Shown: positions 56,169 to 64,000 of the stretch, in pieces | How positions within the stretch are numbered: position 1 is the stretch's first letter | How the letters are laid out: the number at the start of each line of letters is the position of its first letter | NCBI GenBank assembly: GCA_964467165.1 | Contig: CAYXOL010000020.1 | Location: 1 to 64,000, forward strand | DNA from: Clostridium_AD sp964467165 | GTDB lineage: Bacteria > Bacillota > Clostridia > Clostridiales > Clostridiaceae | DNA: 64,000 bases | Direction: 5' to 3' | Program-made: the position numbers and the translations under genes | Notes under the pieces: generated by a model | Databases searched by the model: none | Seen by the model: only the letters and a program-made list of their open reading frames with translations | Told to the model about the DNA's origin: nothing

Positions 56169-56213
56169 AATATCGAGAGTAATTTATAATATAGAGAGGA
56201 AGGAACAATAATG
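56169..56213 (+). pseudogene. Tail of the RVIYNIERK family (third copy)
   Basis: The bases from AATATCGAGAG to GAGAGGAAGG are the same as at 21-57 and similar to 28056-28082; they encode SRVIYNIERKEQ with the stop TAA overlapping the ATG of the next gene. The body of the gene has been lost and replaced by the tandem repeat. It still supplies the ribosome-binding site (GAGGAAGG) for 56211. Confidence 0.5.
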
Positions 56214-57356
56214 GCTAAATATAGACAGCTTTATACAGAATTTTGGAGTGATAGCTTTGTTCTCGAACTTACTCCGGAGGAAAAATATTTTTATTTGTAT
56301 CTTATATCAAATAGTAAAACAACACAGTGTGGTATTTATGAAATATCAAAAAGAATTATAGAAACAGAAACAGGATACAATAGGGATACTGTAGAGAAGC
56401 TAATTAAAAGGTTCTGTGATTATAATAAGATATTATATTGCGAAGAAACAAAAGAGCTTATGGTTATAAATTGGGTGAAATACAATGCTCCTAATAATAT
56501 AAATGCAATTAAATGCGTACATCGCGAACTTAGTAAAATTAAACATAAAGATTTCCTTAAAATACTGTTTAAAAAATGTAAGGAAGCCCAACTAGATGTA
56601 GAAAGAATCTTTGGAAATCTTATTATCTGGGAAGTTTGTTCTGAGGTTTTTACAGAGCCATCCTTAGAAAAAGTGGACAAGTTACCTTTGAGTAGTACTT
56701 TAGATATGAACTCTGAAGTGATTTTCACAAATACACCAGAAGAAGTTAGTAGTGTTTCTATGGAAAATGAAGAAAATCAGGAATTAAGTGAATTTATCAT
56801 TAATAAATCACTTAGTAGGCAATTACAAGCCCCTTATAAGGGGCTACCAAGTAATAGAATAAGAAGTAATAAAGAAGAAATAATAAATAAAAAGCAAGAA
56901 ATAATAAGTAATAAAGAAGAAGTATCAGAAAATGTAATAAAAGATAAAAACAATTCTTCCCCTGCTGATTATGAGGGGTTAAAAAATATAATTAGAATAT
57001 TTGAAGAAAATGTACATGCTATTACACCTTTTGAATATGAAAAAATATTAGATTTTACAGAGCATGTAAGTAGTGAGGTTATTATCATGGCAATAGAAGA
57101 GGCTGTGAATTATAACGCTAAAACCATGCAGTATATTACTAAAATACTGGATAACTGGATTAGCAGCGGCATAAAAACTGCCCAGGAAGTAAAAGTTTAT
57201 CAAAAACAATGGGCAAGTAAAAAGAGCAGCGGCACAAATCATAATGTGAAAAAAGGTGGTTTCTGCGACTATGAGCAAAGAAGTTACGATTTTGATGCCC
57301 TAGAAAGGCGATTATTAGGGCTTACCGATACTGAAGATACACTATATAAAAAATAA
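56211..57356 (+). CDS. Phage replisome organizer / DnaD-domain protein
   Basis: 381 residues. N-terminus YRQLYTEFWSDSFVLELTPE with EKYFYLYLISNSKTTQCGIY is the phage replisome-organizer winged-helix start; a linker rich in Ser/Asn/Lys (about 190-250) leads to a DnaD domain: IIRIFEENVHAITPFEYEKI, LDFTEHVSSEVIIMAIEEAV and YITKILDNWISSGIKTAQEV. Such proteins load the replicative helicase at phage or ICE origins. RBS GAGAGGAAGG. Followed by a sigma-like gene after 15 bases. Intact. Confidence 0.85.
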   Translation: MAKYRQLYTEFWSDSFVLELTPEEKYFYLYLISNSKTTQCGIYEISKRIIETETGYNRDTVEKLIKRFCDYNKILYCEETKELMVINWVKYNAPNNINAIKCVHRELSKIKHKDFLKILFKKCKEAQLDVERIFGNLIIWEVCSEVFTEPSLEKVDKLPLSSTLDMNSEVIFTNTPEEVSSVSMENEENQELSEFIINKSLSRQLQAPYKGLPSNRIRSNKEEIINKKQEIISNKEEVSENVIKDKNNSSPADYEGLKNIIRIFEENVHAITPFEYEKILDFTEHVSSEVIIMAIEEAVNYNAKTMQYITKILDNWISSGIKTAQEVKVYQKQWASKKSSGTNHNVKKGGFCDYEQRSYDFDALERRLLGLTDTEDTLYKK

Positions 57357-57371
57357 AAAGGGCGGTGTTTT

Positions 57372-57908
57372 ATTACGGAAAAATTAGTTGGAAAGGCTAA
57401 AAATAAAGATGTAGGAGCTATAGAAGAAATAACAGGAAAATTTAAATATCTTATATTCAAGGAAGCTTCAAGGTATCACATTCCAGGTTATGAACTAGAG
57501 GATTTAGTTCAGCATGGGTATCTTTCGGTTATAAAGGCCATAGCCATGTATAAGCTAGGTAGTAACAGTTTTTACGGCTACTGTATAACTTCTATAAAAA
57601 TGAACTTCAAAGCCCTTTTAAAAGGAGAAATAAAACATTTTAGAGAAGTCCCAAACAATGAAATGCTAGATTTTGATACTGCAGGAGATTATGAATTTAC
57701 CTTAGAGGATGAAGTAATTGCCCATGAAGAAGTAAAAAAATTATATGCTATGATTGACAGGCTTGAGCCTTTAGAGAGTGAAATAATAAAAAGATATTAT
57801 ATTTTGCAGCAGCCACTGGGAGAAATAGCCTGTGATAGTAATAAAACTTACTTTGAACTTTCAAGGAGAAAAAGAAAAGCCTTAAAAAAACTAAGAACTC
57901 TAATGTAA
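57372..57908 (+). CDS. Sigma-70-like factor with apparent ATT start
   Basis: 178 codons from ATT 57372. Region 2-like FKYLIFKEASRYHIPGYELE and DLVQHGYLSVIKAIAMYK, region 4-like HEEVKKLYAMIDRLEPLESE and IIKRYYILQQPLGEIACDSN, KTYFELSRRKRKALKKLRTL. The domain clearly begins near 57378, but no ATG, GTG or TTG exists in frame between the preceding stop (57354) and the ATG at 57546, deep inside region 2. AAAGGGCGG lies about 8 bases before the ATT. Either ATT is used or the start codon has mutated. A C-terminal remnant of a paralogue lies at 63163. Confidence 0.65.
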   Translation: MTEKLVGKAKNKDVGAIEEITGKFKYLIFKEASRYHIPGYELEDLVQHGYLSVIKAIAMYKLGSNSFYGYCITSIKMNFKALLKGEIKHFREVPNNEMLDFDTAGDYEFTLEDEVIAHEEVKKLYAMIDRLEPLESEIIKRYYILQQPLGEIACDSNKTYFELSRRKRKALKKLRTLM

Positions 57909-57985
57909 ATAAATTATTTTAAAAAAATCTGCACAAAACTTTAAAATGGCATATATATTCAATGAAAACAAAATGAGTGATTAAC

Positions 57986-58180
57986 ATGGCAGTTAAATCC
58001 AAGAGCAATTTAAAACTTGCTGCAGTAGACGATGTTCCAACTGTCACATAAGCGCAGGTAAATTCTCTTATGGATTTAGTAATCGCAAAAAACATTTTCC
58101 ATACAGTTAATGGTAACTTAATTGGAAAGAAAGATGCTAAGATTGTTACTACAGAAAGTAGCGACGTTGAAGTAGCATAA
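57986..58180 (+). pseudogene. DUF1659/DUF2922 fusion remnant with stop
   Basis: ATG 57986 begins AVKSKSNLKLAA, like DUF1659 small proteins, then DDVPTVT, a TAA at 58049-58051, and AQVNSLMDLVIAKNIFHTVN, GNLIGKKDAKIVTTESSDVE, which is the DUF2922 C-terminus. It appears to be a deletion fusion of two adjacent small genes, further broken by the stop. The complementary N-terminal piece of DUF2922 (with DVPTVPQAQV) is at 62533-62661. Confidence 0.6.
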
Positions 58181-58200
58181 TAAAACAATTTATTCCAGGT

Positions 58201-58533
58201 ATGTTTACTAGTTGTGATAATTGTGACCTTGAGTTAAACGGTGATTTTACTCTTAGTAAATTTGACTATTTAACCAAAGATGAACATGATTTTATAGAAT
58301 GTTTTTTAAAATACCAAGGAAATTTTAAATTAGTGCAAAATGAACGAGGGATGTCATATCCAGCTACTAAAAAGAGTTTAGTGAATATTTTAGAAAAATT
58401 AAATTTAAATGCTAGCGACGGTCAGGCTATGGTAACTCTTTATAATGGAGATGCTTGTGATATATGGTTTGATGAAAATGGAAAAGGATTAGTATCAGCT
58501 AAAATACCACCTGCAAATCAGCAAGAAGTTTAG
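58201..58533 (+). pseudogene. DUF2089-type protein, both ends truncated
   Basis: Frame of 110 codons: CDNCDLELNGDFTLSKFDYL, HDFIECFLKYQGNFKLVQNE, GMSYPATKKSLVNILEKLNL. DUF2089 proteins begin with a C-x-x-C zinc knuckle of which only the second half remains here, and the C-terminus runs into the direct repeat (NQQEV). DUF2089 proteins are predicted transcription regulators. Could still be expressed as a short protein. Confidence 0.65.
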
Positions 58534-59373
58534 CGGAAGCTTTAATGTTAGAGCCTACAGGGCTTTTGGGTATTTTGAAATTTGCTAAATTATCAGGCGC
58601 AATTGAAACATTAAAACCACATTTAGATGGGTTAATAGAAAACAATTATAGAATTTCTAAAAAACTATATAGTGGCATATTGTTAGATGTAGGAGAAATA
58701 TAGCAACAACAAATTCTTACTACACTCCAATTTCTTGACGTTCCTTCAGGGAAATGACATAAAATAACGCATTGAACTAACCTTTAAGTTATTTCAATGC
58801 GTTATTTATTTATACAGAGCTTTTTAAAAAAAAACAGATAAAAATACATTAAAATCATTCTGCTTATTTTTGTAACGACCTCTGTTATTTAGTACATTTA
58901 ATAGCTATACTGAGTTTTGTAGCATACATAACTATGTTTATGAAAGTTTAATGAAATTTATGGGGTTAAGTCTGAGTTTAAGGTACAATATATAGGAACC
59001 CCTCAGGAGAATATTGGGCTTAAAAAATTTCTATCTATTAACCGAGTCTTAGGTATAAGAGTTTTCTAAAGCTGACATTGAACATTTAGAGGCAGAGTAG
59101 GCTCTGAGAGTTAGGTGATATTAAAGGAAGAAGAACTAGTGGTTTGCGTTACATAAAAATTAGGCGTAATGGACTAATAATGCGAAATATAAAGGAGATG
59201 CTCCAATGCAAAAATTGATAGCAACAAGGATAGGTTATAGTCCTTTATTAAATGATTTTTATATTGAAACTGAAGAAAAAGATTATAGAGGACAACTTGA
59301 ATATGTTGATGATAAGTTTATATTTCAATATTTTTCAGAAAAATATATAGTAGAGTTTAAAGATGATAAGGTG
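58514..59373 (+). repeat. Long direct repeat, copy 2
   Basis: Matches 48206-49322 except for a deletion of about 180 bases. Starts inside the DUF2089 remnant and ends inside the truncated copy of the 164-residue gene, i.e. both edges cut through genes. Confidence 0.85.
58761..58804 (+). terminator. Hairpin terminator (copy in repeat 2)
   Basis: ATAACGCATTGAACTAAC with GTTATTTCAATGCGTTAT; one mismatch relative to the perfect stem at 48538. Confidence 0.6.
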
Positions 59374-59430
59374 ACTGGTCACAAGGATGTATCAATAGGT
59401 GGTAAGTTGTTCTTTTATAATAGAATTTGA
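59206..59430 (+). pseudogene. Truncated copy of the 164-residue gene
   Basis: The first 56 codons equal those of the gene at 49154; after FKDDKV the frame continues with 18 unrelated codons (TGHKDVSIGGKLFFYNRI). It lacks the basic C-terminal half. Confidence 0.8.
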
Positions 59431-59639
59431 ATAAAAATATAATAATTTAAAGGAGAAATATGGTTTTAGACGAATTAATTAAAGTATTGATACAAGTGGC
59501 ATTAAAAAAATTTAATATAGTGAATATGAAACAATCCATATATTAAATCGAAATGGGGGTAAGGCTTCAAAAGAAGATGCAATGAATGGAAAACTTGGAG
59601 ATAGCAAGCTTCCTATTGATTCGGTTGAAGGATATATAT

Positions 59640-60376
59640 AGCTTACAAAGTCTATGGAAAAGAACTTGGTAGTACCGAAAGACCTTCACTGACTTTACAC
59701 GTTCACCATGCTACAATAGCAAGAAAGATATTAAAAAGTGGATATTATATTCTAAATGTATGATAAATGGTTATTCCATAAGGAAATGTGCAGAGATAGT
59801 TGAGATTAGTGTACCTACATCTTTTTATTGGAGGAATAAGTTTTTAGATGCTATCAGAGTATATATGAGTGTTGGTCATGTTGGTGGAGTTAAGGGCAGT
59901 ATGAGTAGTCCACATGAAAAGAGAAAAAGAGGTATATCAAAACAGCAAGTTTTCGTACATGTGCGATTGATAGGGTAGGAAATATTGTGACAGAGTTAAT
60001 CTGTAAAGGTAGAATGAAGCATACAGATTTAGAAAGACTCTTTACAGCGAGGATTGAGGATAATTCAACCCTATGTACTGATTCACATAAGAATTATATT
60101 AAGTTTGCCGAAAATTTAGATGTCGAACTACAGCAGATTAAGCGTGGTAAGCATAAGGAAGGTATATACCATATACAGCATATAAATGCTTTTCATAGCA
60201 AACTAAAAGAATGGATGTATGGATTTCATAGTGTTTCCACAAAATATCTTGCTAACTACATGGTCTGGTTTAAATGGTTACAGTCATTTAGAACACAGAA
60301 GGATACTGTAAAAAGCAAATATTTATTAGTCCAGTCACACACGTCTCATTCTGATACAAAATTAAAAGATTTTTAA
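59640..60376 (+). pseudogene. IS1595-type transposase remnant
   Basis: Pieces in different frames: CMINGYSIRKCAEIVEISVP, TSFYWRNKFLDAIRVYMSVG, HVGGV, a deletion that removed the first catalytic Asp region, then CAIDRVGNIVTELICKGRMK (in the next frame), LCTDSHKNYIKFAENLDVEL and YHIQHINAFHSKLKEWMYGF, STKYLANYMVWFKWLQSF. This is the order of IS1595-family transposases (second D in CTDSH). At least one frameshift near 59950 and one internal deletion. No terminal inverted repeats were identified. Confidence 0.8.
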
Positions 60377-60504
60377 ATTAGAGAAGCAATTTATACATAA
60401 TTATGTTAAATATTTGAATAATTATATTGATATGTTGTATAATTAAATAGGGATATTATGCTTTGATGTCGTGAATTAATCTTGAGATACTTGGAGGTAT
60501 GTTA

Positions 60505-61011
60505 ATGATAAAGAACAAAAAAGTAGTGCCGATTATTGGAATGATTTTTATAGTAACAGTATTATTCTGTATATTTGGAACACCGAGATACCAGTCTATG
60601 AAAGCAAAAGATGAAGGGTTTTCAAATTTAGAAAATAAGCTAAAACAGGTCTCTATTACGAATTCTGTGATAGACATAAGTAAACTAACAAATTTTGATT
60701 GGGACGAGTGCTATGTATTTACACCATACTATCCACCAGCGGAAATTTATAAAAAGGTAGGAACAGAATGGACAACAGCTAAAACATTTATCGGATTTAT
60801 TATGACTCACAGTGCAGAAAATGAAATGCTGAATGATGAAGATTATTTGATGGTATTTAAAAAGGGAACTAAGGTGGTTTTATCAAAACAATACAGTATT
60901 AATGAATTGCCTGTTATTTTCAAATTGGATAATTATAAATTTACAAGTAACAAAGCAAAATTTTTAGTAACAAATGAAGGGAAAGTCAAAAGATTAGTTT
61001 TAAAAAATTAA
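60505..61011 (+). CDS. Membrane-anchored extracytoplasmic protein
   Basis: 168 residues from the ATG at 60505, chosen because GGAGG lies about 8 bases upstream (another ATG at 60499 is too close). A basic start (IKNKKVVPIIGMIFIVTVLF) gives a single membrane segment, residues about 8-26, with the rest outside: LKQVSITNSVIDISKLTNFD, CYVFTPYYPPAEIYKKVGTE. No lipobox is clear. Similar small anchored proteins occur beside immunity or transport genes, but the family is unknown. Promoter: TTGAAT and TATAAT near 60413 and 60437. Confidence 0.55.
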   Translation: MIKNKKVVPIIGMIFIVTVLFCIFGTPRYQSMKAKDEGFSNLENKLKQVSITNSVIDISKLTNFDWDECYVFTPYYPPAEIYKKVGTEWTTAKTFIGFIMTHSAENEMLNDEDYLMVFKKGTKVVLSKQYSINELPVIFKLDNYKFTSNKAKFLVTNEGKVKRLVLKN

Positions 61012-61079
61012 CATATTCTCTCTTGCTAAGGATGAGTTTATTATTTTAGCAGGTAATGATTATTGTGAGTATTTGTTGC

Positions 61080-61414
61080 TACTAATTTATGTAAAGCTTT
61101 GCATCAGTTTTTCAATCAAATGCCCAGAATGGATTACAAGACGATTGGAGATATCCCATTTACTAATGGAATTTATATTATGTTTGAAAATGGCGGGAAA
61201 TATGGCGAGTTTGATAGAATCGTAAGAATAGGAACTCATACAGCGGACAATCTCTGTTGCTACAATCTTTGATACATGGAAAGAAGCCAAATCAAGCTCA
61301 TGGTCGAACTAAAGCTATACTTGTAGAAGTAGGTGCTTATTCAATTAAGGATACAATAGCATTTCCTTTGATTTTATTTACTAAAAATATTCGCGAACAA
61401 AATCAGGCATATTA
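61080..61414 (+). pseudogene. GIY-YIG nuclease N-terminal remnant
   Basis: A frame reads CKALHQFFNQMPRMDYKTIG, DIPFTNGIYIMFENGGKYGE, FDRIVRIGTHTADN, then breaks (LCCYNL stop). The NGIYIMF...VRIGTH segment is the GIY-YIG-type opening of a restriction-associated nuclease family. What follows in another frame (KAILVEVGAYSIKDTIAFPL, ILFTKNIREQNQAY) is unrelated or from a different gene end. GCGGACAATCTCTGTTG at the break is also found at 46680, at another chimeric junction. Confidence 0.65.
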
Positions 61415-61454
61415 AATTAAAGTAGATAGATAATTCTATATCCTATTATATAAT

Positions 61455-62432
61455 TTAGTTATCCCCATTTAACAATTGTTTCTTTTTCAAATCAAATTCT
61501 TCTTGTGTAATAGCACCCATATCTAATAAATTTTTAAACTTAAGTAACTCATCAGCAACACTAAATGAAGCATTTTTTTTGTTGAAATTATCATTATCCA
61601 CTGTACCCATATTTTCCGTGTCAGCAGCCACTTCTGTAAATGGTACGTTTACGGAATTAAACATACTTTCTATATCACGCGTAGCCTCAGCTTCAGTATA
61701 ATCAATGGATTCCGCTAGAGTATTCTTTAAACGGTTACCCATAGGTTTCATAGATGCATATGTAAGACCACCTGATATTATACCTCCTAATACTGGAATG
61801 GCTTTGGAAACACTTTTAGCAAAAGTTTGCTTAGTTATTTTTACACCAATAAGAGCTGCAGTTTTCTTGATAATTGGATAATAAATCGTTTTTGTTAATG
61901 CTTTCTGAGGCAATTTTTTTAAAATCTGTTTTGAAACAGCTGACGAAAGTACCTTAACGGCAGAAGCTGATCCGCCAATCCCAAACATAACCCCTATAAA
62001 TAAAGTTAGTTCTCCTTTCGCCTTTTCAGTATCTAAATCTCCATTAGTCCACATGTCCGAATAACCATATATGTAAGCTAATTCTTGAGCTAATCGCAAC
62101 GTTACTCCTAAAAATTGCAAAGTATCGGCTGGTATTGTAGCTGCCATAGCTAACCCTCCAGGTAAACCTGCAGCGAAAGAGGCACTAGTACTTTGAATTG
62201 TACGTTTTTGAATTATATCTGATGCTAGCTTATTTAATATTTGTATACTTACACCTAATTCAACTGGTCCTCTTTCTAATATATCTACAATGTTAATTGA
62301 ATTATTATTTGTATAACTATCAAATGTTTTTAGTAGAAATTCCCTCCGGTTGACTTTAACACCTGGTATTTTCAAGGCAGTTACTAATGCCGTCTCAAAT
62401 GAAGTGCCCGATTCTTGAATATTATTATTCAT
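61455..62432 (-). CDS. EcsC-like protein with C-terminal SHOCT domain
   Basis: 325 residues. Helical, partly hydrophobic core: FAAGLPGGLAMAATIPADTL, LRLAQELAYIYGYSDMWTNG, and IPVLGGIISGGLTYASMKPM, the pattern of EcsC-family proteins. The last 30 residues (ADELLKFKNLLDMGAITQEE, FDLKKKQLL) are a SHOCT domain. GGGGGATATAAATA-type ribosome-binding site precedes the ATG at 62432 on the minus strand. Such proteins are probably membrane-associated; function unknown. Intact, with no operon partner. Confidence 0.75.
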   Translation of the reverse strand: MNNNIQESGTSFETALVTALKIPGVKVNRREFLLKTFDSYTNNNSINIVDILERGPVELGVSIQILNKLASDIIQKRTIQSTSASFAAGLPGGLAMAATIPADTLQFLGVTLRLAQELAYIYGYSDMWTNGDLDTEKAKGELTLFIGVMFGIGGSASAVKVLSSAVSKQILKKLPQKALTKTIYYPIIKKTAALIGVKITKQTFAKSVSKAIPVLGGIISGGLTYASMKPMGNRLKNTLAESIDYTEAEATRDIESMFNSVNVPFTEVAADTENMGTVDNDNFNKKNASFSVADELLKFKNLLDMGAITQEEFDLKKKQLLNGDN

Positions 62433-62532
62433 TATTTATATCCCCCTATAACCAATTTACATGTAATGATTACATTAATTTCTAAAAAATACAATAGTTA
62501 TTTCGTTTATGAGTTAACTTGTTGTTAGTGTG

Positions 62533-62661
62533 TTAAGGTAATTGTACCTGCGCCTGCGGCACAGTTGGAACGTCATTTTCATCAGCTTTAATATTATCTA
62601 CAGTCATGGTAAAATATGTACCTTCTGTCTGAGTTAAAAATATCATAGTTAATTTATGCAT
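62533..62661 (-). pseudogene. DUF2922 protein, N-terminal piece
   Basis: 42 codons from ATG 62661 with AGGAGGAAAAGTGAT upstream: HKLTMIFLTQTEGTYFTMTV, DNIKADENDVPTVPQAQVQL. The family continues with NSLMDLVIAKNIF, which is missing; that part is found at 58052 in the fusion remnant. So the two sites hold complementary halves. Confidence 0.65.
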
Positions 62662-62935
62662 ATCACTTTTCCTCCTTTAAATTATTTTATTTGGATTTTT
62701 TTAGTTAATTCTACTCATTAACTAAACTGAATTGATCTTCTCTGCCAAGTCCGGATAATGGATAAGATTTAAGGTTTGAGATAGCTTGTCTAACAACAAG
62801 GACAATACCCATAAATAACTTATATTTGTTGTTGTTTCGAGAAGTATAAACCAAATTTTTCCACGAGTTATCCACATAGATTAGTCAGCTGCATATCTTA
62901 ATCTATAAAAAAATAAGAATACCAATATGGCATCC

Positions 62936-63097
62936 TTATTTTTCGTATTTTCCTATAACGGCGGATATAACTGCTGCTAGATCTGAGATAGATTTATTGA
63001 GGTCCTCAATTTTCTTCTCAAATCGAACAAGGAGATATATCGACACACCTATAGGGAAGCCAACTGTATTAACCAGTTTAACAAATGCATCATACAT
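62936..63097 (-). CDS. YvrJ family protein
   Basis: 53 residues: YDAFVKLVNTVGFPIGVSIY, LLVRFEKKIEDLNKSISDLA. One N-terminal membrane helix and a short coiled coil, the YvrJ pattern, usually found with sigma-like, DUF1659 and DUF2922 genes in Clostridium and Bacillus; some members are holin-like. GGAGGTGATG ribosome-binding site. Intact. Confidence 0.85.
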   Translation of the reverse strand: MYDAFVKLVNTVGFPIGVSIYLLVRFEKKIEDLNKSISDLAAVISAVIGKYEK

Positions 63098-63162
63098 GAC
63101 ACATCACCTCCCTCACCGCTATAGATAATATATATGCTTTTCTTAATTGTTTTCTATAATTT

Positions 63163-63348
63163 CTAAATATATTTTTTAAGTTTAGTTAAGGCCTTATCTT
63201 TAATCTTTCTATAATGAGCATAACTATTATCACCATCACAGGCTATTTCCAGAAGACTATCCTGAGATAAGTAAAATCTCTCAACAACATCCCTCTCAAC
63301 GGGGTCGCACCGACAACCTATTAAATGTAAAACAGACTTCACAATAAA
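63163..63348 (-). pseudogene. Sigma-70-like factor, C-terminal remnant
   Basis: The minus frame reads CDPVERDVVERFYLSQDSLL, EIACDGDNSYAHYRKIKDKA, LTKLKKYI, closely parallel to the end of the factor at 57372 (EIACDSN...KALKKL). The N-terminal regions are missing. With YvrJ and DUF2922 it forms the remains of a second copy of this cluster in inverted orientation. Confidence 0.7.
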
Positions 63349-63567
63349 CCGTACTACTCAGCCTATCACTCTTAAATCTAAATCAAACAGCTTAATCTAG
63401 CATATCTTTACTAATTTGCCTTTTTTAAGTAGTTGACACGACCCTATTACAGACATTGGCATAAGCCTTTGTAAATTATAATGCAAATGTAAAATTTCGG
63501 GGGTTTAGACTTGCAACCCCTAATAAAAATATGACATATTAATTGCCAAAGATAATGCTCATAATCT

Positions 63568-63834
63568 TTATCTCAAAACACTCTTTATAAACACTAAAAG
63601 AGTCAAAGCACACACCAGTAACTTAATGACTCCGAGAAGAATACGAGCATTCTTTATTTTATTTGGTTCTCCCTTTATTAAAAATTCTTCACCAATCATG
63701 AAAATCATTAGTACAACCAATGTAAAACTTATCCAATCCCATTGAGTTGTAATAATTCCCATCAGATACAAAAATCCTAGTATAATAGCAATCAGACCAG
63801 TAATCAAAATGCAAACTTTCAATATTTTCTTCAT
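63568..63834 (-). CDS. Small membrane protein
   Basis: 88 residues with three hydrophobic segments: ILKVCILITGLIAIILGFLY near the start, WISFTLVVLMIFMIGEEFL in the middle and LLGVIKLLVCALTLLVFI at the end, with a short charged loop (IKGEPNKIKNARI). GGAGGTAAATATTATATG-type ribosome-binding site. It stands alone. Function unknown. Confidence 0.6.
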   Translation of the reverse strand: MKKILKVCILITGLIAIILGFLYLMGIITTQWDWISFTLVVLMIFMIGEEFLIKGEPNKIKNARILLGVIKLLVCALTLLVFIKSVLR

Positions 63835-64000
63835 ATAATATTTACCTCCAAATACAAACTAATATATATTTATTAGTTTCATCACAATAGCTTACCAACC
63901 CAATGTAACTTTTAAGAATATTATACCATTTAATACTATTTATACAAACTTATAGCTGTCACAGTAAGTAAATTTTTATTTTGCAGGTTTACAAATGAAT

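Overview
The window is about 30% GC, with clostridial ribosome-binding sites (AGGAGG and variants) and Clostridium-type accessory families (TIGR04540, YvrJ, DUF2922, DUF2089, UPF0175, EcsC/SHOCT). It reads as an accessory region of a Clostridium sensu lato chromosome or large mobile replicon: a defence island repeatedly rebuilt by mobile elements, with many gene fragments. No housekeeping gene, rRNA, tRNA or CRISPR array was seen.

Layout. (1) 0-3.05 kb: tail of a small phage-type gene, a small basic protein, a predicted nucleotide-modification protein (Nmad3) and the 5' half of a PLD-nuclease/DEAD helicase gene. (2) 3.05-26.11 kb: an insertion of about 23 kb that splits this helicase gene; its 3' half resumes at about 26112. 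The insertion holds a broken hsdM, remnants of older copies of the same transposon family, a cargo block (AbiJ-like protein, three-gene membrane operon, a gene with a leader-peptide attenuator, TIGR04540, DUF2971, HTH repeats, DUF3644), and at its right end a four-gene Tn554/RIT-like recombinase module followed by an XRE regulator, a small HTH protein and a nuclease-like protein. (3) 27-28.5 kb: MazG-like gene and remnants. (4) 28.5-38.1 kb: an apparently intact defence operon: MORC-type GHKL ATPase, Z1 ATPase, PD-(D/E)XK nuclease, AIPR protein and 5-methylcytosine methyltransferase. (5) 38.3-53.4 kb: decayed McrB/McrC-like genes, duplicated pieces of them, RhuM, a repeat-type protein, a YkgJ-type protein, toxin-antitoxin remnants (UPF0175/PIN, DUF3990/DUF3791) and candidate structured non-coding stretches. 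(6) 53.4-59.4 kb: broken Uma2 gene, prophage control region (ImmA/IrrE peptidase, repressor, Cro), replication protein, sigma-like factor and fragments. (7) 59.4-64 kb: IS1595-type remnant, secreted/anchored protein, GIY-YIG remnant, EcsC/SHOCT protein, and minus-strand remnants of a DUF2922/YvrJ/sigma cluster.

How it fits together. The MORC-Z1-nuclease-AIPR-Dcm cluster is probably a working restriction-like system: the methyltransferase would mark self DNA and the other four would recognise and act on foreign DNA. The 23 kb element probably moved by its own recombinases and carries candidate anti-phage cargo, while inactivating a helicase gene of a resident system. Around these, direct repeats of 0.7-1.1 kb and at least ten genes with single frameshifts or stops show ongoing decay. 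All functions are read from sequence alone; family names are from recognition of motifs, not from searches.
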